Positions 33,993 to 42,794 of a DNA stretch of 52,937 nucleotides are shown piece by piece. The first letter of the stretch is position 1, and every line of letters begins with the position of its first letter. Position numbers and translations under genes: made by a program. This DNA is from Candidatus Firestonebacteria bacterium RIFOXYD2_FULL_39_29 (GTDB lineage: Bacteria > Oederibacteriota > D2-FULL-39-29). The stretch covers positions 1 to 52,937 of the forward strand of contig MFGV01000005.1 of NCBI GenBank assembly GCA_001778375.1, given 5' to 3'. Under the pieces are notes generated by a model. That model was not told where the DNA came from. It was given only the letters and a program-made list of their open reading frames with translations, and made no database searches.

Positions 33993-36647
33993 ATGAAACT
34001 GCATTTTGACGCGAATCAGGAGTTCCAGCTGGAGGCGGTTAAATCCGTTGTTGATTTATTTCAGGGGAATCCTATGAACAAGGGGGATTTTGAATATTCT
34101 CTGAGCGGGGACGCTGAAGGCAGTACGATAAATGAATATGGAGTTGGGAACAGGTTGTTTGTTGATGAGGATAAAATAAAAGAGAATCTTGGGGAAGTTC
34201 AGCGCGGGAACGGGCTGGTGGGTGTTCCGGACTTTGCCGGGATGCATTTCTCTATTGAGATGGAAACGGGTACAGGTAAAACTTATGTTTACCTTCGAAC
34301 AATTTACGAGTTAAATAAAAAATACGGGTTCAAGAAATTTATCATAGTCGTTCCGAGTGTTGCCATTAAAGAAGGGGCGAACAAAAACCTTGAGATAACG
34401 AAAGAACATTTTCAGGGGTTGTATGATAATGTTCCGGTAAACCACAAGATCTATGATTCAGGAAGAACTGCCGAGTTGCGCAATTTCGCGTTGAGCAATA
34501 CTGTTGAGATTCTCGTGATAAATATTGACTCTTTCGCGAAGGATACAAATATAATTAATCAGGCGAGAGATTCGGCTCTGGGGAAAAAACCGATAGAGTT
34601 TATTCAATCTACCAGTCCGATTGTTATAGTTGACGAACCTCAGAATATGGAAACAGAAATACGAAAAAAGGCGCTTGAAAACCTTAAGCCCTTATGCACG
34701 CTCAGGTATTCTGCTACGCATACCAACCTGTATAATCCTGTTTATAGTTTAAATCCTGTGAAAGCTTATGATCTGGGGCTGGTAAAACAGATTGAGGTGG
34801 ATTCTGTTTTCGCGGAGGGCGGCTTTAATCAGGCGTTTATCTCTCTTGAAGAGCTAAAATCCGCCAAGAAATCGGTCAGCGCAAGTATAAGAATAGATGT
34901 AAACACCGATAAAGGCGTTACGAAAAAAACATTTACAGTAAAGAGCGGAGATGATTTGTATGAACTTTCCAATGAAAGGGAGGCCTATAAAGAAGGTTAT
35001 AAAATAAATTCTATAGATGTCTCTAACGGCTGTATAGAACTGTCAAACGGCGATGTAATTTCCAAGGGAGAAACAAAAGGCGGTTTGCAGGATGAAGTTA
35101 TGAAAGTTCAGGTGGACAAAGCCGTCAAAGAACATTTCCATAAACAGCGGAATCTTAAAGAAAACGGGATCAAAGTGCTTACACTGTTCTTTATTGACAG
35201 GGTTGCCAATTACCGTTCTTATGATGAAGCCGGAAAAGAAGTTCCGGGAAAGTTTGCGTTATGGTTTGAGGAGATATATAAAAAGTACGCGAACGAAGCT
35301 AAATTCAAAAAAGTAATACCTTTTGAAGTTGAAAAAGTTCATAACGGCTACTTTGCTCAGGATAAAAAGGGGAAATTTAAAGATTCTACTTCCGGGGAAA
35401 CCCAGGCCGATGATGATACTTATAAGTTAATTATGCAGAAAAAAGAAGAGCTGCTTGATATTAATAATCCTTTGAGTTTTATTTTCAGCCATTCTGCTTT
35501 GCGTGAGGGCTGGGATAATCCGAATGTGTTTCAGATATGTACCCTAAACGAGACCAGATCGGATTTGAAAAAGAGGCAGGAAATAGGAAGAGGACTCCGG
35601 CTTTCCGTAAACCAGCAGGGCGACAGGATAAGGGATAAGAGTATTAATGTTCTGACGGTTATCGCGAATGAAAGTTATGAGGATTTTGCTAAGAAACTTC
35701 AGAAAGAGATACATGAGGACTGCGGTGTTGAGTTTACCGGAAGGATTAAAAACGCGAGAGATAAAAAGAATGTGACTTTCAGAAAAGGATTTAATCTGGA
35801 TCCGAAGTTTATTGAGCTATGGAACAAGATAAAGCAAAAAACAACTTACAGGGTGGACTATAATACTGAAGAATTGATAAAGGACGCGGGTAAAGCAATA
35901 AAGGAAATGCCGAAAATCACAAAGCCCGTTATAAGATCGGAAAAAGTCAGTATTTTTATGGGTAAAGAAGGAGTCAAGACCTATATGACGGGTTCTGATT
36001 TGCCAAAGACCGTGGAAATGAAGACGGAGACCCCTGATGTTCTGGGATACATTCAAAGTAAGACAGAGCTTACAAGGTCGACAATACTGCAGATATTAAA
36101 GGAATCAGGCAGGATAGCTGATATTCTAAAAAATCCTCAGATGTTTCTTGACCTCGCAGTGGAAAAAATCAGGACAATACTTACTAAGTTTTTAATTGAC
36201 GGCATTAAATACGAGAAAATAGCGGGGCAGGAATGGGCGATGATGCTTTTTGAAGGTAAAGAGATAGAATCCTATGTGGATAATCTTTATGAGGTTAAAA
36301 ACGGTAATAAAACTCTGGCATCTCATATTATTATCGACTCAATGTCCGAGCCGGAGAGGAAGTTTGCCGAGGATTGTGATACAAATAATAATATCGAATT
36401 TTTCATAAAGCTGCCAAGGTGGTTTGTAATAAAAACGCCTATTGGACCCTATACGCCGGACTGGGCATTGATATTTAAAGGTGATAAAAAACTGTATTTT
36501 GTCGCAGAAACAAAAAGCACGCTTGATGAAAATGCTCTCAGGGGCAGCGAGTATATAAAAGTTAAATGCGGGGAAAAGCATTTCGCGGAATTCCCTGATG
36601 TTATATATCAAAAAGTGACTAGAGTTGCGGGACTGCGGGAACCTTAA
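33993..36647 (+). CDS. res: Type III restriction endonuclease (Res)
   Basis: 884 residues. Walker A METGTGKTYVYLRTI (~88-102), Walker B IVIVDEPQNME (~210-220, DEPQ), helicase motif RQEIGRGLRLSVNQQGDR (~528-545). The C-terminal nuclease site YTPDWALIFKGDKKLYFVAE followed by TK (~820-845) fits PD-x(n)-E-x-K. Thus SF2 translocase plus endonuclease, as in the type III Res subunit, which works with Mod and ATP. Length (~880-1000) is normal and there are no frameshifts. It lies 2.6 kb after mod with three other features in between; Res/Mod pairs are usually adjacent, so the inserts are noteworthy. Confidence 0.93.
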   Translation: MKLHFDANQEFQLEAVKSVVDLFQGNPMNKGDFEYSLSGDAEGSTINEYGVGNRLFVDEDKIKENLGEVQRGNGLVGVPDFAGMHFSIEMETGTGKTYVYLRTIYELNKKYGFKKFIIVVPSVAIKEGANKNLEITKEHFQGLYDNVPVNHKIYDSGRTAELRNFALSNTVEILVINIDSFAKDTNIINQARDSALGKKPIEFIQSTSPIVIVDEPQNMETEIRKKALENLKPLCTLRYSATHTNLYNPVYSLNPVKAYDLGLVKQIEVDSVFAEGGFNQAFISLEELKSAKKSVSASIRIDVNTDKGVTKKTFTVKSGDDLYELSNEREAYKEGYKINSIDVSNGCIELSNGDVISKGETKGGLQDEVMKVQVDKAVKEHFHKQRNLKENGIKVLTLFFIDRVANYRSYDEAGKEVPGKFALWFEEIYKKYANEAKFKKVIPFEVEKVHNGYFAQDKKGKFKDSTSGETQADDDTYKLIMQKKEELLDINNPLSFIFSHSALREGWDNPNVFQICTLNETRSDLKKRQEIGRGLRLSVNQQGDRIRDKSINVLTVIANESYEDFAKKLQKEIHEDCGVEFTGRIKNARDKKNVTFRKGFNLDPKFIELWNKIKQKTTYRVDYNTEELIKDAGKAIKEMPKITKPVIRSEKVSIFMGKEGVKTYMTGSDLPKTVEMKTETPDVLGYIQSKTELTRSTILQILKESGRIADILKNPQMFLDLAVEKIRTILTKFLIDGIKYEKIAGQEWAMMLFEGKEIESYVDNLYEVKNGNKTLASHIIIDSMSEPERKFAEDCDTNNNIEFFIKLPRWFVIKTPIGPYTPDWALIFKGDKKLYFVAETKSTLDENALRGSEYIKVKCGEKHFAEFPDVIYQKVTRVAGLREP

Positions 36648-36664
36648 TTAAATGGGAGAAGATT

Positions 36665-38656
36665 ATGACCGAACCGGGGAGAAATGACCCGTGCCCCTGC
36701 GGGAGCGGGAAGAAATATAAGAAATGTTGTATGGGTAAAAGTAATATTCTGCCGGTAAAAACCGGACAGAATATCAATATATTGGAGACCTACTCAAATC
36801 AGAAAGATAACCTGCCAAAACTTCACAATACAGACGGAGAACCGCTGCTTTTTTGCAAGGTTTATTTTAAGTTAATTAATAAAGAAGCAATAGAAGTAGT
36901 ACTGAATGGGATGGAAAACGTAGAACGCGACGAAAATAACAAGAGTTGGGTCTGGAAAAAGAAAGGCAAAAATCTACTGCATCCGAATGTTCTTATCGGA
37001 AATATTTACTTCGAAAATGAATTCCTTGTGTTTGATACAAATTCAATGGAAAGATCGGTGAAATTCAGGAAGTTAGCCGTTAAATCGTTTAAGGGATATA
37101 TTTCTTATCTTCGTACGGAGGAAAAAGAATTTTCAGAGCTAAAAAGGCCGTCGGAAGAAAAGATGAAAGAGCAGGCTTTGAAACAGCAGGAGCTGATGAA
37201 TAATCCGGAAGTTGTAAGGCAATTAAAACAGAAGACAGAAGAGTATTATCTGAAAAGCTGGGTAAGGCAGAAAATACCGGCGCTTGGTGATATTACCCCT
37301 TATGACGCCATGAAATCTGAAAAAGGCAGGGAGTTACTTGAAAAGCTGATAGGCGAAATGGAAGAAATGGATAAGAATGTTGCCGTAAGAAACCCGGCAA
37401 TGAACATGAATTTTGACCTACTGCGTGCTAAAGTAGGGATGAATAAGGAACAGCGGCGGAGTAAAAACGGTCATCATGTTGATGAAAGTATAAGCGAAAT
37501 AAAAACAGGAATGAACGAACCATGTCCGTGCGGGAGCAAAGAGAAGTATAAAGACTGCTGCTTGACAAAGGATCGGGTGCAAGAACTTGACAAAAATTCC
37601 AGGATTTCCGGTACGATCCTTGATGAGTATATGTTCCTTATTCAATATGTCGGGATGTATGCAGATAAAGAACGGCAATTCAGCATTAATGGTGAATATT
37701 TAGACGCCGTCTATGAATATATAAAAAATGCGTATACCGATGAAAAAATAAAAACCAGAATGTATGACAGTATGCTGATGGGATGGTATTTCCTTGATTT
37801 AAAGTACGGAATTGAAAATATGTCTTTAATTGATAATCTTCTGAAGTATGGCTCGGTCTCCGAGCTAAACAGCCCCGGTCCGGAATGCTTGCGGGATCTG
37901 GCAAAAAGTTATCAGGGTTTTTACGAAATAATGAATGTTTCTCCGCGCGAAATGACAGTCAAAGAACTGGTTACTGGAAAAGAAAGAAATGTAATGGCTT
38001 ATGGAGACACCTATGAAAAAGACAGGAAGCCGGGAGAGGTCTGGTTCTGCCGTCTGCTTGGAGCGGAAAATGAATCCTATTCTTATGGAGCTCCCTGGAT
38101 GTATACAAAAGATCAGCGGGATAATATCGAAAGCAATCTGTTAAAGATTATAGAAAAAGCCCGTGAAAACGGCTGGCTCGAAAAAATGACGCCGGAAGAA
38201 GAGGTTAGAACCGTTGCCAAAAACTCTATAATATTCTTTGTTGCAGGTTCTTTGCAGTGTGAGCCTTCCAGAAAAGAAGAACTGCCTTTTGGGTTTTTTA
38301 AAAAAAACAGCAACGAATTCTTTGGACCAAGTTTTAAGAATCTTGATAAAGATGAGATGTTTTACAATAAAAGCATTTTCAGTGTGTCTGATATATTTGT
38401 ACTGAACTCCCGGCTTAAGGAAGATAAGAATTTTGATTTTGACTCCGAAATCAATGACCACCTTTATATGAAAAAATATAAAATTAAAGGAGCCGCGACG
38501 AATATGGCAATTGCTTCAATAAAATTATTTGAGAACCGCATGGAATGTGAGACCAACTCCGAGTATAGAGCCAATGAAATGATGAAATTACTCTGTGAAC
38601 GCGGAAAGGGTATAGTCAAATTTGAAAGTCATGAAGAAATTAAGGGAATATTCTGA
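36665..38656 (+). CDS. Protein with two SEC-C zinc motifs
   Basis: 663 residues. An N-terminal SEC-C motif GRNDPCPCGSGKKYKKCCMG (~5-24) and a second one MNEPCPCGSKEKYKDCC (~283-300) bind zinc through the C-x-C...C-C ligands. The rest is helical with no catalytic motif I recognise. SEC-C occurs in SecA tails and in many proteins of uncertain function in defence and mobile islands. GGGAGAAG site before ATG; it starts 17 nt after res and is followed 51 nt later by a short gene, so it probably belongs to the same island transcript. Confidence 0.75.
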   Translation: MTEPGRNDPCPCGSGKKYKKCCMGKSNILPVKTGQNINILETYSNQKDNLPKLHNTDGEPLLFCKVYFKLINKEAIEVVLNGMENVERDENNKSWVWKKKGKNLLHPNVLIGNIYFENEFLVFDTNSMERSVKFRKLAVKSFKGYISYLRTEEKEFSELKRPSEEKMKEQALKQQELMNNPEVVRQLKQKTEEYYLKSWVRQKIPALGDITPYDAMKSEKGRELLEKLIGEMEEMDKNVAVRNPAMNMNFDLLRAKVGMNKEQRRSKNGHHVDESISEIKTGMNEPCPCGSKEKYKDCCLTKDRVQELDKNSRISGTILDEYMFLIQYVGMYADKERQFSINGEYLDAVYEYIKNAYTDEKIKTRMYDSMLMGWYFLDLKYGIENMSLIDNLLKYGSVSELNSPGPECLRDLAKSYQGFYEIMNVSPREMTVKELVTGKERNVMAYGDTYEKDRKPGEVWFCRLLGAENESYSYGAPWMYTKDQRDNIESNLLKIIEKARENGWLEKMTPEEEVRTVAKNSIIFFVAGSLQCEPSRKEELPFGFFKKNSNEFFGPSFKNLDKDEMFYNKSIFSVSDIFVLNSRLKEDKNFDFDSEINDHLYMKKYKIKGAATNMAIASIKLFENRMECETNSEYRANEMMKLLCERGKGIVKFESHEEIKGIF

Positions 38657-38707
38657 CCTTAAGACAGCGACCTGTTGTTTTCAGCATACAATGCAAAAGG
38701 GGATTTT

Positions 38708-39103
38708 ATGGTTGAAGATAAATACATTGACGTACTGGCTAATCTGGAAACCAATATAGTTAAGAAATATAAGGAAAATTCTGAAATTACGGATTATGAT
38801 GTCATCAGGGTTGTAGAAATTGTAATAGAAATATTCAATGCGGAAAAAGCCGGAAGGCAACCGCGCTCTTACTCACTTTCAGAAAGGGAAAGCTGTATCT
38901 TTGATTGTGTTTATGCGATAAGCGGCTGGAGCCTGGGCAGGGCTAAATTGGAAGAAAAAAGAGATGTGAACCCAAATATAAAAACCGTGGATGAAGTTGT
39001 CTATTGCTTGAAAAAAATAAAAAAATCCGCTGAAAAACATAGCCAATCCAGAGGGAAACATGGGTATTTAGATTTTATTACAAACTTCTTTGGACAAATT
39101 TAA
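38708..39103 (+). CDS. Hypothetical protein, 131 aa
   Basis: ATG 38708 with AAAAGGGG upstream was preferred to the in-frame ATG at 38675. Helical and charged; begins MVEDKYIDVLANLETNIV and has a Y-S-L-S-E-R-E-S-C-I-F-D-C stretch at ~66-78. No family recognised. It is the last gene before the terminator and the repeat that closes the island. Confidence 0.5.
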   Translation: MVEDKYIDVLANLETNIVKKYKENSEITDYDVIRVVEIVIEIFNAEKAGRQPRSYSLSERESCIFDCVYAISGWSLGRAKLEEKRDVNPNIKTVDEVVYCLKKIKKSAEKHSQSRGKHGYLDFITNFFGQI

Positions 39104-39164
39104 ACTATGGAAAACAGAGAGCTATTTTGACATACAGCTGTAGAATTCACTGAGGTTAATATGA

Positions 39165-39204
39165 GGGACAGACACCGAAGAGAACGTTGTCAGTCCCCTT
39201 TTTT
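39165..39204 (+). terminator. Terminator-like hairpin, right copy of island-flanking repeat
   Basis: GGGACAGACA (39165-39174) and TGTCAGTCCC (39188-39197) pair with one mismatch, a 13-base loop and then C followed by six Ts (39199-39204), a good intrinsic terminator. Its reverse complement matches the hairpin at 29308-29338, so it may also be a dispersed palindromic repeat. Confidence 0.7.
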
Positions 39205-39260
39205 AAATAAACCGCAAGTATTTCTTCCGATTGTCGTATAATATAATAGAGGGTAAAAAG

Positions 39261-39794
39261 ATGAGAATATCAAAGGGAAAATGCGAAGAAATAAGAAGGA
39301 AAATACCTGCTTTTGTCGACGGGGAGTTGAGTGATGTGGAGAAAAGTCAAGTAAAAGAGCATCTGGATTCTTGCCTTCCTTGTTTGAAAGAATCTAAAAT
39401 ATACTTAAAACAGGATAAAATACTTACAAAACTCAAAGATATTGAATCTTCTTTGAATTTCAATAGAAAATTGTTTTTGAAAATTCAGCAAGCTGATTCT
39501 AAGGGGCAAAACCCGATGGATATATTCCTAAAATGGATTCTTCCGGTGCCGGCTCTTTGCGCGGCTATTCTGGTTATTTTTATGGGATTTACGTTGGTTT
39601 CGCCGTATATTTATGCTCTTCCCGGAGAAAAGGTGAACACGACAGTTACGACTGATTCAAGAAAGAGCTTTTTTTCTTTCGTAGAGTTCTCTTCTTATTG
39701 TGATAAGCACTGCGAGCAGGTATGCAGGTATTGCAGGGTTGCAATGGGGAGTGAGTGCAAATGCGGGAGGTGTTCAAATGAATCTAAAAACTAG
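39261..39794 (+). CDS. Zinc-finger anti-sigma-like protein with Cys-rich tail
   Basis: About 177 residues; ATG 39261 with GAGGG upstream, preceded by TATAAT at 39237 and 39242, and better supported than ATG 39231. KCEEIRRKIPAFVDGELSDV, then EHLDSCLPCLK give the zf-HC2/ZAS motif (H-x3-C-x2-C). A TM helix at ~90-115 (WILPVPALCAAILVIFMGFT) is followed by an extracytoplasmic part ending in seven Cys and one His: C-x3-C-x3-C-x2-C-x7-C-x-C-x2-C. Thus an anti-sigma-like membrane protein whose outside part could bind metal. Its likely partner ECF gene is at 28609, and it leads directly into a metal-efflux operon. Confidence 0.75.
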   Translation: MRISKGKCEEIRRKIPAFVDGELSDVEKSQVKEHLDSCLPCLKESKIYLKQDKILTKLKDIESSLNFNRKLFLKIQQADSKGQNPMDIFLKWILPVPALCAAILVIFMGFTLVSPYIYALPGEKVNTTVTTDSRKSFFSFVEFSSYCDKHCEQVCRYCRVAMGSECKCGRCSNESKN

Positions 39795-40014
39795 TACAGC
39801 GCTTGCTGTTCTTCTCCTCGGTGCTTTATCTTTCTTTGATCTCTTTGGCATTGAAAAAGCCATCGTCGCGATACTTCTTGGCAGTGCGTATCTTAATGAA
39901 AGTAGGGGTTCCAGCGACAAATATAAATATCCGGTGTGCGCCGGTATCGGTCTTGGCATTATAAGTATTCTGATTCTTACGGTAATAATGATCTCGAAAA
40001 GTCCGAAATGGTAG
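39778..40014 (+). CDS. Small two-span membrane protein
   Basis: 78 residues. ATG 39778 with GGGAGG 7 nt before it, overlapping the end of the anti-sigma gene by 17 nt. Two hydrophobic segments at ~6-35 and ~54-72 (IGLGIISILILTVIMI) with a polar turn. It may assist the anti-sigma protein or be a small metal-efflux accessory. No family recognised. Confidence 0.55.
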   Translation: MNLKTSTALAVLLLGALSFFDLFGIEKAIVAILLGSAYLNESRGSSDKYKYPVCAGIGLGIISILILTVIMISKSPKW

Positions 40015-40203
40015 AACGAAGTGAAGGAAGTGAAGTAAAAGAAGGAAAAGAAGAAAGTGAAGCAGGGGAAGCGTGTAAAGCAAAAAAAGAATCAGGGGAA
40101 GGTTTGTATCAGTGTCCACCTACGGTGAGATCTCGTCCGCAACAATGTTTGTTGCGAGACCTCGCATTTAGGCGGGCTGAAGGCGGAGAATCTTTTTCAA
40201 GGA
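40015..40203. repeat. Purine-rich segment and GC-rich palindrome
   Basis: After the stop at 40014, a purine-rich stretch of GAAGTGAAGGAAGTGAAG type runs to ~40101; related stretches occur at 46040-46104 and 51570-51640, always at a gene 3' end. At 40131-40175 a palindromic block GCAACAA/TTGTTGC with CGAGACCTCGC and GGCGG appears, which resembles the sequence at 32856-32890 in reverse. A frame running across it has no ribosome-binding site and is not counted as a gene. Confidence 0.55.
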
Positions 40204-40210
40204 GTGGGAT

Positions 40211-41464
40211 ATGAAGAAGTTCAGGTATATTACGGCGGTGCTTTTATTTGCAAGCGTGAGTTTTTACGCTGAAGATAGTGAATTGCTGAAATTAACAGGT
40301 CTGGCTCTGGAAAATAATCAGGAGATAAAGTCACTGAAGGAGATGGTCAAGACCCTTGAGATAACTTCGCGTAAAGAGTCCGCACTGGAAGAACCGAAAA
40401 TTGGCGCCGGGATTGTGAATCTTCCTGCAAATTCTCTTTCTTTTAACGAAGAAGATATGACGATGTTGGAGTTTAAATTTATGCAAATGCTACCGTTTCC
40501 CGGGAAGCTTGGCTTAATGGGGTTGTCGGCCGGGTTTAATGTGAAGATTGCGGAGCAGGAATTAGTGAAAAAAAAGAATGAGATAAAAGAGAATGTCTCG
40601 AAGGCTTATTATGATATTGTTTATCTAAACAAAGCCCTGGATATTTCCGAGAAAAATAAACAACTCCTGATGAATACAGTCGCCATTGCCGATGAAAAAT
40701 ATAGATCCGGGACCGCAATGCAGTCGGATGTCTTAAAGGCTCAGGTGGAAGTTTCCAGAATGGGGTTGGATATTAATATGTTAAAGCAGGAAAAACATTC
40801 CGCTCTCGCGTTATTGAGCGCTTTGCTAAACGAAAAGAAAGAGATCACACTGGAAAATACAGTGTTGGAAAGAAATAAAACCGAAATTAATGAAGAAAAA
40901 GTAATTGCAATAGCTTTGGAGGACAATCCCGAGTTGAAAATTGCCGCTCTCGGTGTGGAAAAAAACAAAGCAGACCTCGACGTTGCGGGAAGCCGGCTTT
41001 TACCGGATTTTAATCTTTCCCTCTCTTATGGCCTGAGACAGGATAATCCGGTTACCGGCATGAAAAGAAGCGGAATGATAACTCTTATGCTGGATATGAG
41101 CCTGCCTTTTCTCTGGGGTAGCGCGGGATTTGAAGTGAAAGAGAATGAAGCTGAGAAAGAAGTCAAAAAAGCGGTGTATGAAAATACGACTAACACTATC
41201 ACCTCTATGCTTAAGGAGATTGTTTCAAGGATATCGAAAAACAGGGCAAATATTGAATTGTACGAGTCCGGCATTTTACCGCAATCAAGGCAGAATATAA
41301 ATATTTCTCAGGAAGGGTATAAATCAGGGAAGCTGGACTTTTTGACATTGCTGGACAGCCAGATGACTTTGTATAAATATGAATTGGAGTATTACCGGGA
41401 GCTGGCGGAACATCAGAAGAATTTTTCCGGGATGGAAACTCTGTTAGGGGGAGAATATAAATGA
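40211..41464 (+). CDS. TolC-type outer-membrane efflux protein (CusC/CzcC-like)
   Basis: 417 residues, signal peptide MKKFRYITAVLLFASVSFYA. The N-terminal LLKLTGLALENNQEIKSLKE begins the long coiled-coil hairpin, and a second copy (VIAIALEDNPELKIAALGVE) gives the usual two-fold OEP repeat; RSGTAMQSDVLKAQVEVSRM and YKSGKLDFLTLLDSQMTLY are typical of heavy-metal TolC proteins. No lipobox is present, unlike CusC. GGAG site before ATG. The stop overlaps the next start by 4 nt, so it forms one operon with the adaptor and pump, exporting copper or silver across the envelope. Confidence 0.88.
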   Translation: MKKFRYITAVLLFASVSFYAEDSELLKLTGLALENNQEIKSLKEMVKTLEITSRKESALEEPKIGAGIVNLPANSLSFNEEDMTMLEFKFMQMLPFPGKLGLMGLSAGFNVKIAEQELVKKKNEIKENVSKAYYDIVYLNKALDISEKNKQLLMNTVAIADEKYRSGTAMQSDVLKAQVEVSRMGLDINMLKQEKHSALALLSALLNEKKEITLENTVLERNKTEINEEKVIAIALEDNPELKIAALGVEKNKADLDVAGSRLLPDFNLSLSYGLRQDNPVTGMKRSGMITLMLDMSLPFLWGSAGFEVKENEAEKEVKKAVYENTTNTITSMLKEIVSRISKNRANIELYESGILPQSRQNINISQEGYKSGKLDFLTLLDSQMTLYKYELEYYRELAEHQKNFSGMETLLGGEYK

Positions 41465-42624
41465 TATTACTGAATAAGGGCGGGTTAAAATACGTTATTA
41501 TCGCGGTTCTGGTGCTTCTACTCGGTACGACCGGTGTAATCCTCTACCAAGGACATAAGAGCGGGGCCAAAGATGTTAAACAAATAAAGTATCATTGCCC
41601 CATGCATCCTGCTTATATTGCCGACAAACCGGGGGATTGCCCCATCTGCGGTATGAAATTGGTCCCGATGGAAAATAAGGAAGAGGGAAAGAAGAAAATA
41701 ATCTACAGGTCCACGATGATGCCCGTTGAAATTTCCGATAAACCGGGGAAGGATTCCATGGGTATGGATATGGTAAAAGAAGAAATAACGGTGGACGCAG
41801 AACCTTCAAAGGTTTCCGGTCTGGAAAAAATTTCCATAACCGGAGAGCAGGAACAGCTTATAGGTGTGAAAACCGAAAAAATTACAAAGCGCAATTTAAC
41901 GGCGGATATCAGGGCGTCCGGCAGAGTGGCGCATGATGAAGAACTCTATAATGCTCTTTCGGAGTACAAACAGACGCTTGTCACCTATGCTGATATGAAA
42001 AACAGTAAAATTTCCGGAGAAAACCTGAAACAAACGGAAGAAATGCTTCAGGCCATAAGATTCAAACTGGCGCATATGGGTATCTCCGTAGAACTCGCGG
42101 ATAGAATGGTGAAAGAAAATAAATTCTCTAATCTTCTGTATACGAATAAGTCCGGCGGAATCGTCTGGATCTACGCGCAGGTGTATGATTACGAGTTTGG
42201 ATTAATAAAAGAAGGTCAGGTCATAGAGGCCTCTACAACCGCGGTTCCGGGAAAAAAGTTCAAAGGTGCGGTAATATCTGTCGGTTCATATCTTGATGCC
42301 GAGACAAGGACCCTGAGAGTAAGAGCCGAAGTTGAAAATCCGGGCGGCTTATTAAAACCCGATATGTATGTCGACACTTTAGTTCATGTTCTGTTGGGTC
42401 AGAAATTGGCTATTCCGGTTACGGCCGTAATGGATACCGGTACCAGGAAAGTCGTGTTTGTCAAGACAAGCTCGGGGGTGTATGAGCCGAGGGAAATAGT
42501 AGCAGGGGCAGAAGGGGATAATTATTACGAGGTAATTTTCGGTGTTTCTGAAGGTGAAGAAGTTGTAACCTCCGCAAATTTCCTGATTGATTCAGAATCA
42601 AGACTTAAGTCAATGACCAAATAA
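41461..42624 (+). CDS. RND periplasmic adaptor, CusB-like, with HMBD domain
   Basis: 387 residues. An N-terminal signal-anchor (YVIIAVLVLLLGTTGVILY), then a heavy-metal-binding domain HCPMHPAYIADKPGDCPICG followed by MKLVPM (~44-70); a second, decayed copy YRSTMMPVEISDKPGKDSMG lacks the cysteines. Adaptor lipoyl/beta-barrel parts: ISITGEQEQLIGVKT, RASGRVAHDEE, VSVGSYLDAETRTLRVRAEV and LLKPDMYVDTLVHV. The order is that of CusB-type fusions. Start overlaps tolC-like gene by 4 nt. Methionine-rich metal sites suggest Cu(I)/Ag(I). Confidence 0.9.
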   Translation: MILLNKGGLKYVIIAVLVLLLGTTGVILYQGHKSGAKDVKQIKYHCPMHPAYIADKPGDCPICGMKLVPMENKEEGKKKIIYRSTMMPVEISDKPGKDSMGMDMVKEEITVDAEPSKVSGLEKISITGEQEQLIGVKTEKITKRNLTADIRASGRVAHDEELYNALSEYKQTLVTYADMKNSKISGENLKQTEEMLQAIRFKLAHMGISVELADRMVKENKFSNLLYTNKSGGIVWIYAQVYDYEFGLIKEGQVIEASTTAVPGKKFKGAVISVGSYLDAETRTLRVRAEVENPGGLLKPDMYVDTLVHVLLGQKLAIPVTAVMDTGTRKVVFVKTSSGVYEPREIVAGAEGDNYYEVIFGVSEGEEVVTSANFLIDSESRLKSMTK

Positions 42625-42625
42625 A

Positions 42626-42770
42626 ACAAGCACTAAGAAAAGCAATGACTAAGAAATAAGCACTAAGCACTAAAAAGGAAGTTTATTAATATAGATACAA
42701 AGATTTTGTTTTAGATTTAGTTATTAGGTTTTAGTAATTGTTTAGTGCTTAGAATTTAGATCTTAGTGAT
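42626..42770. repeat. Interspersed CTAAGCACTAA palindromic repeat, copy A
   Basis: Begins 1 nt after the stop codon of the adaptor gene. The left end has CACTAAG units and TAAGCACTAAGCACTAAA, the right end TTTAGTGCTTAGAATTTAGA and CTTAGT; the two ends are partly reverse complementary. It fills most of the 170-bp gap before the pump gene. The same element recurs at 50066-50200 and 52726-52860. Confidence 0.75.
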
Positions 42771-42794
42771 TAATTTTAACAAGGAGTTTATCGT

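Noticed and set aside
39936-40214. 92-residue + frame
   Set aside because: No ribosome-binding site, overlaps the small membrane gene, then passes through purine-rich repeat and palindrome sequence.
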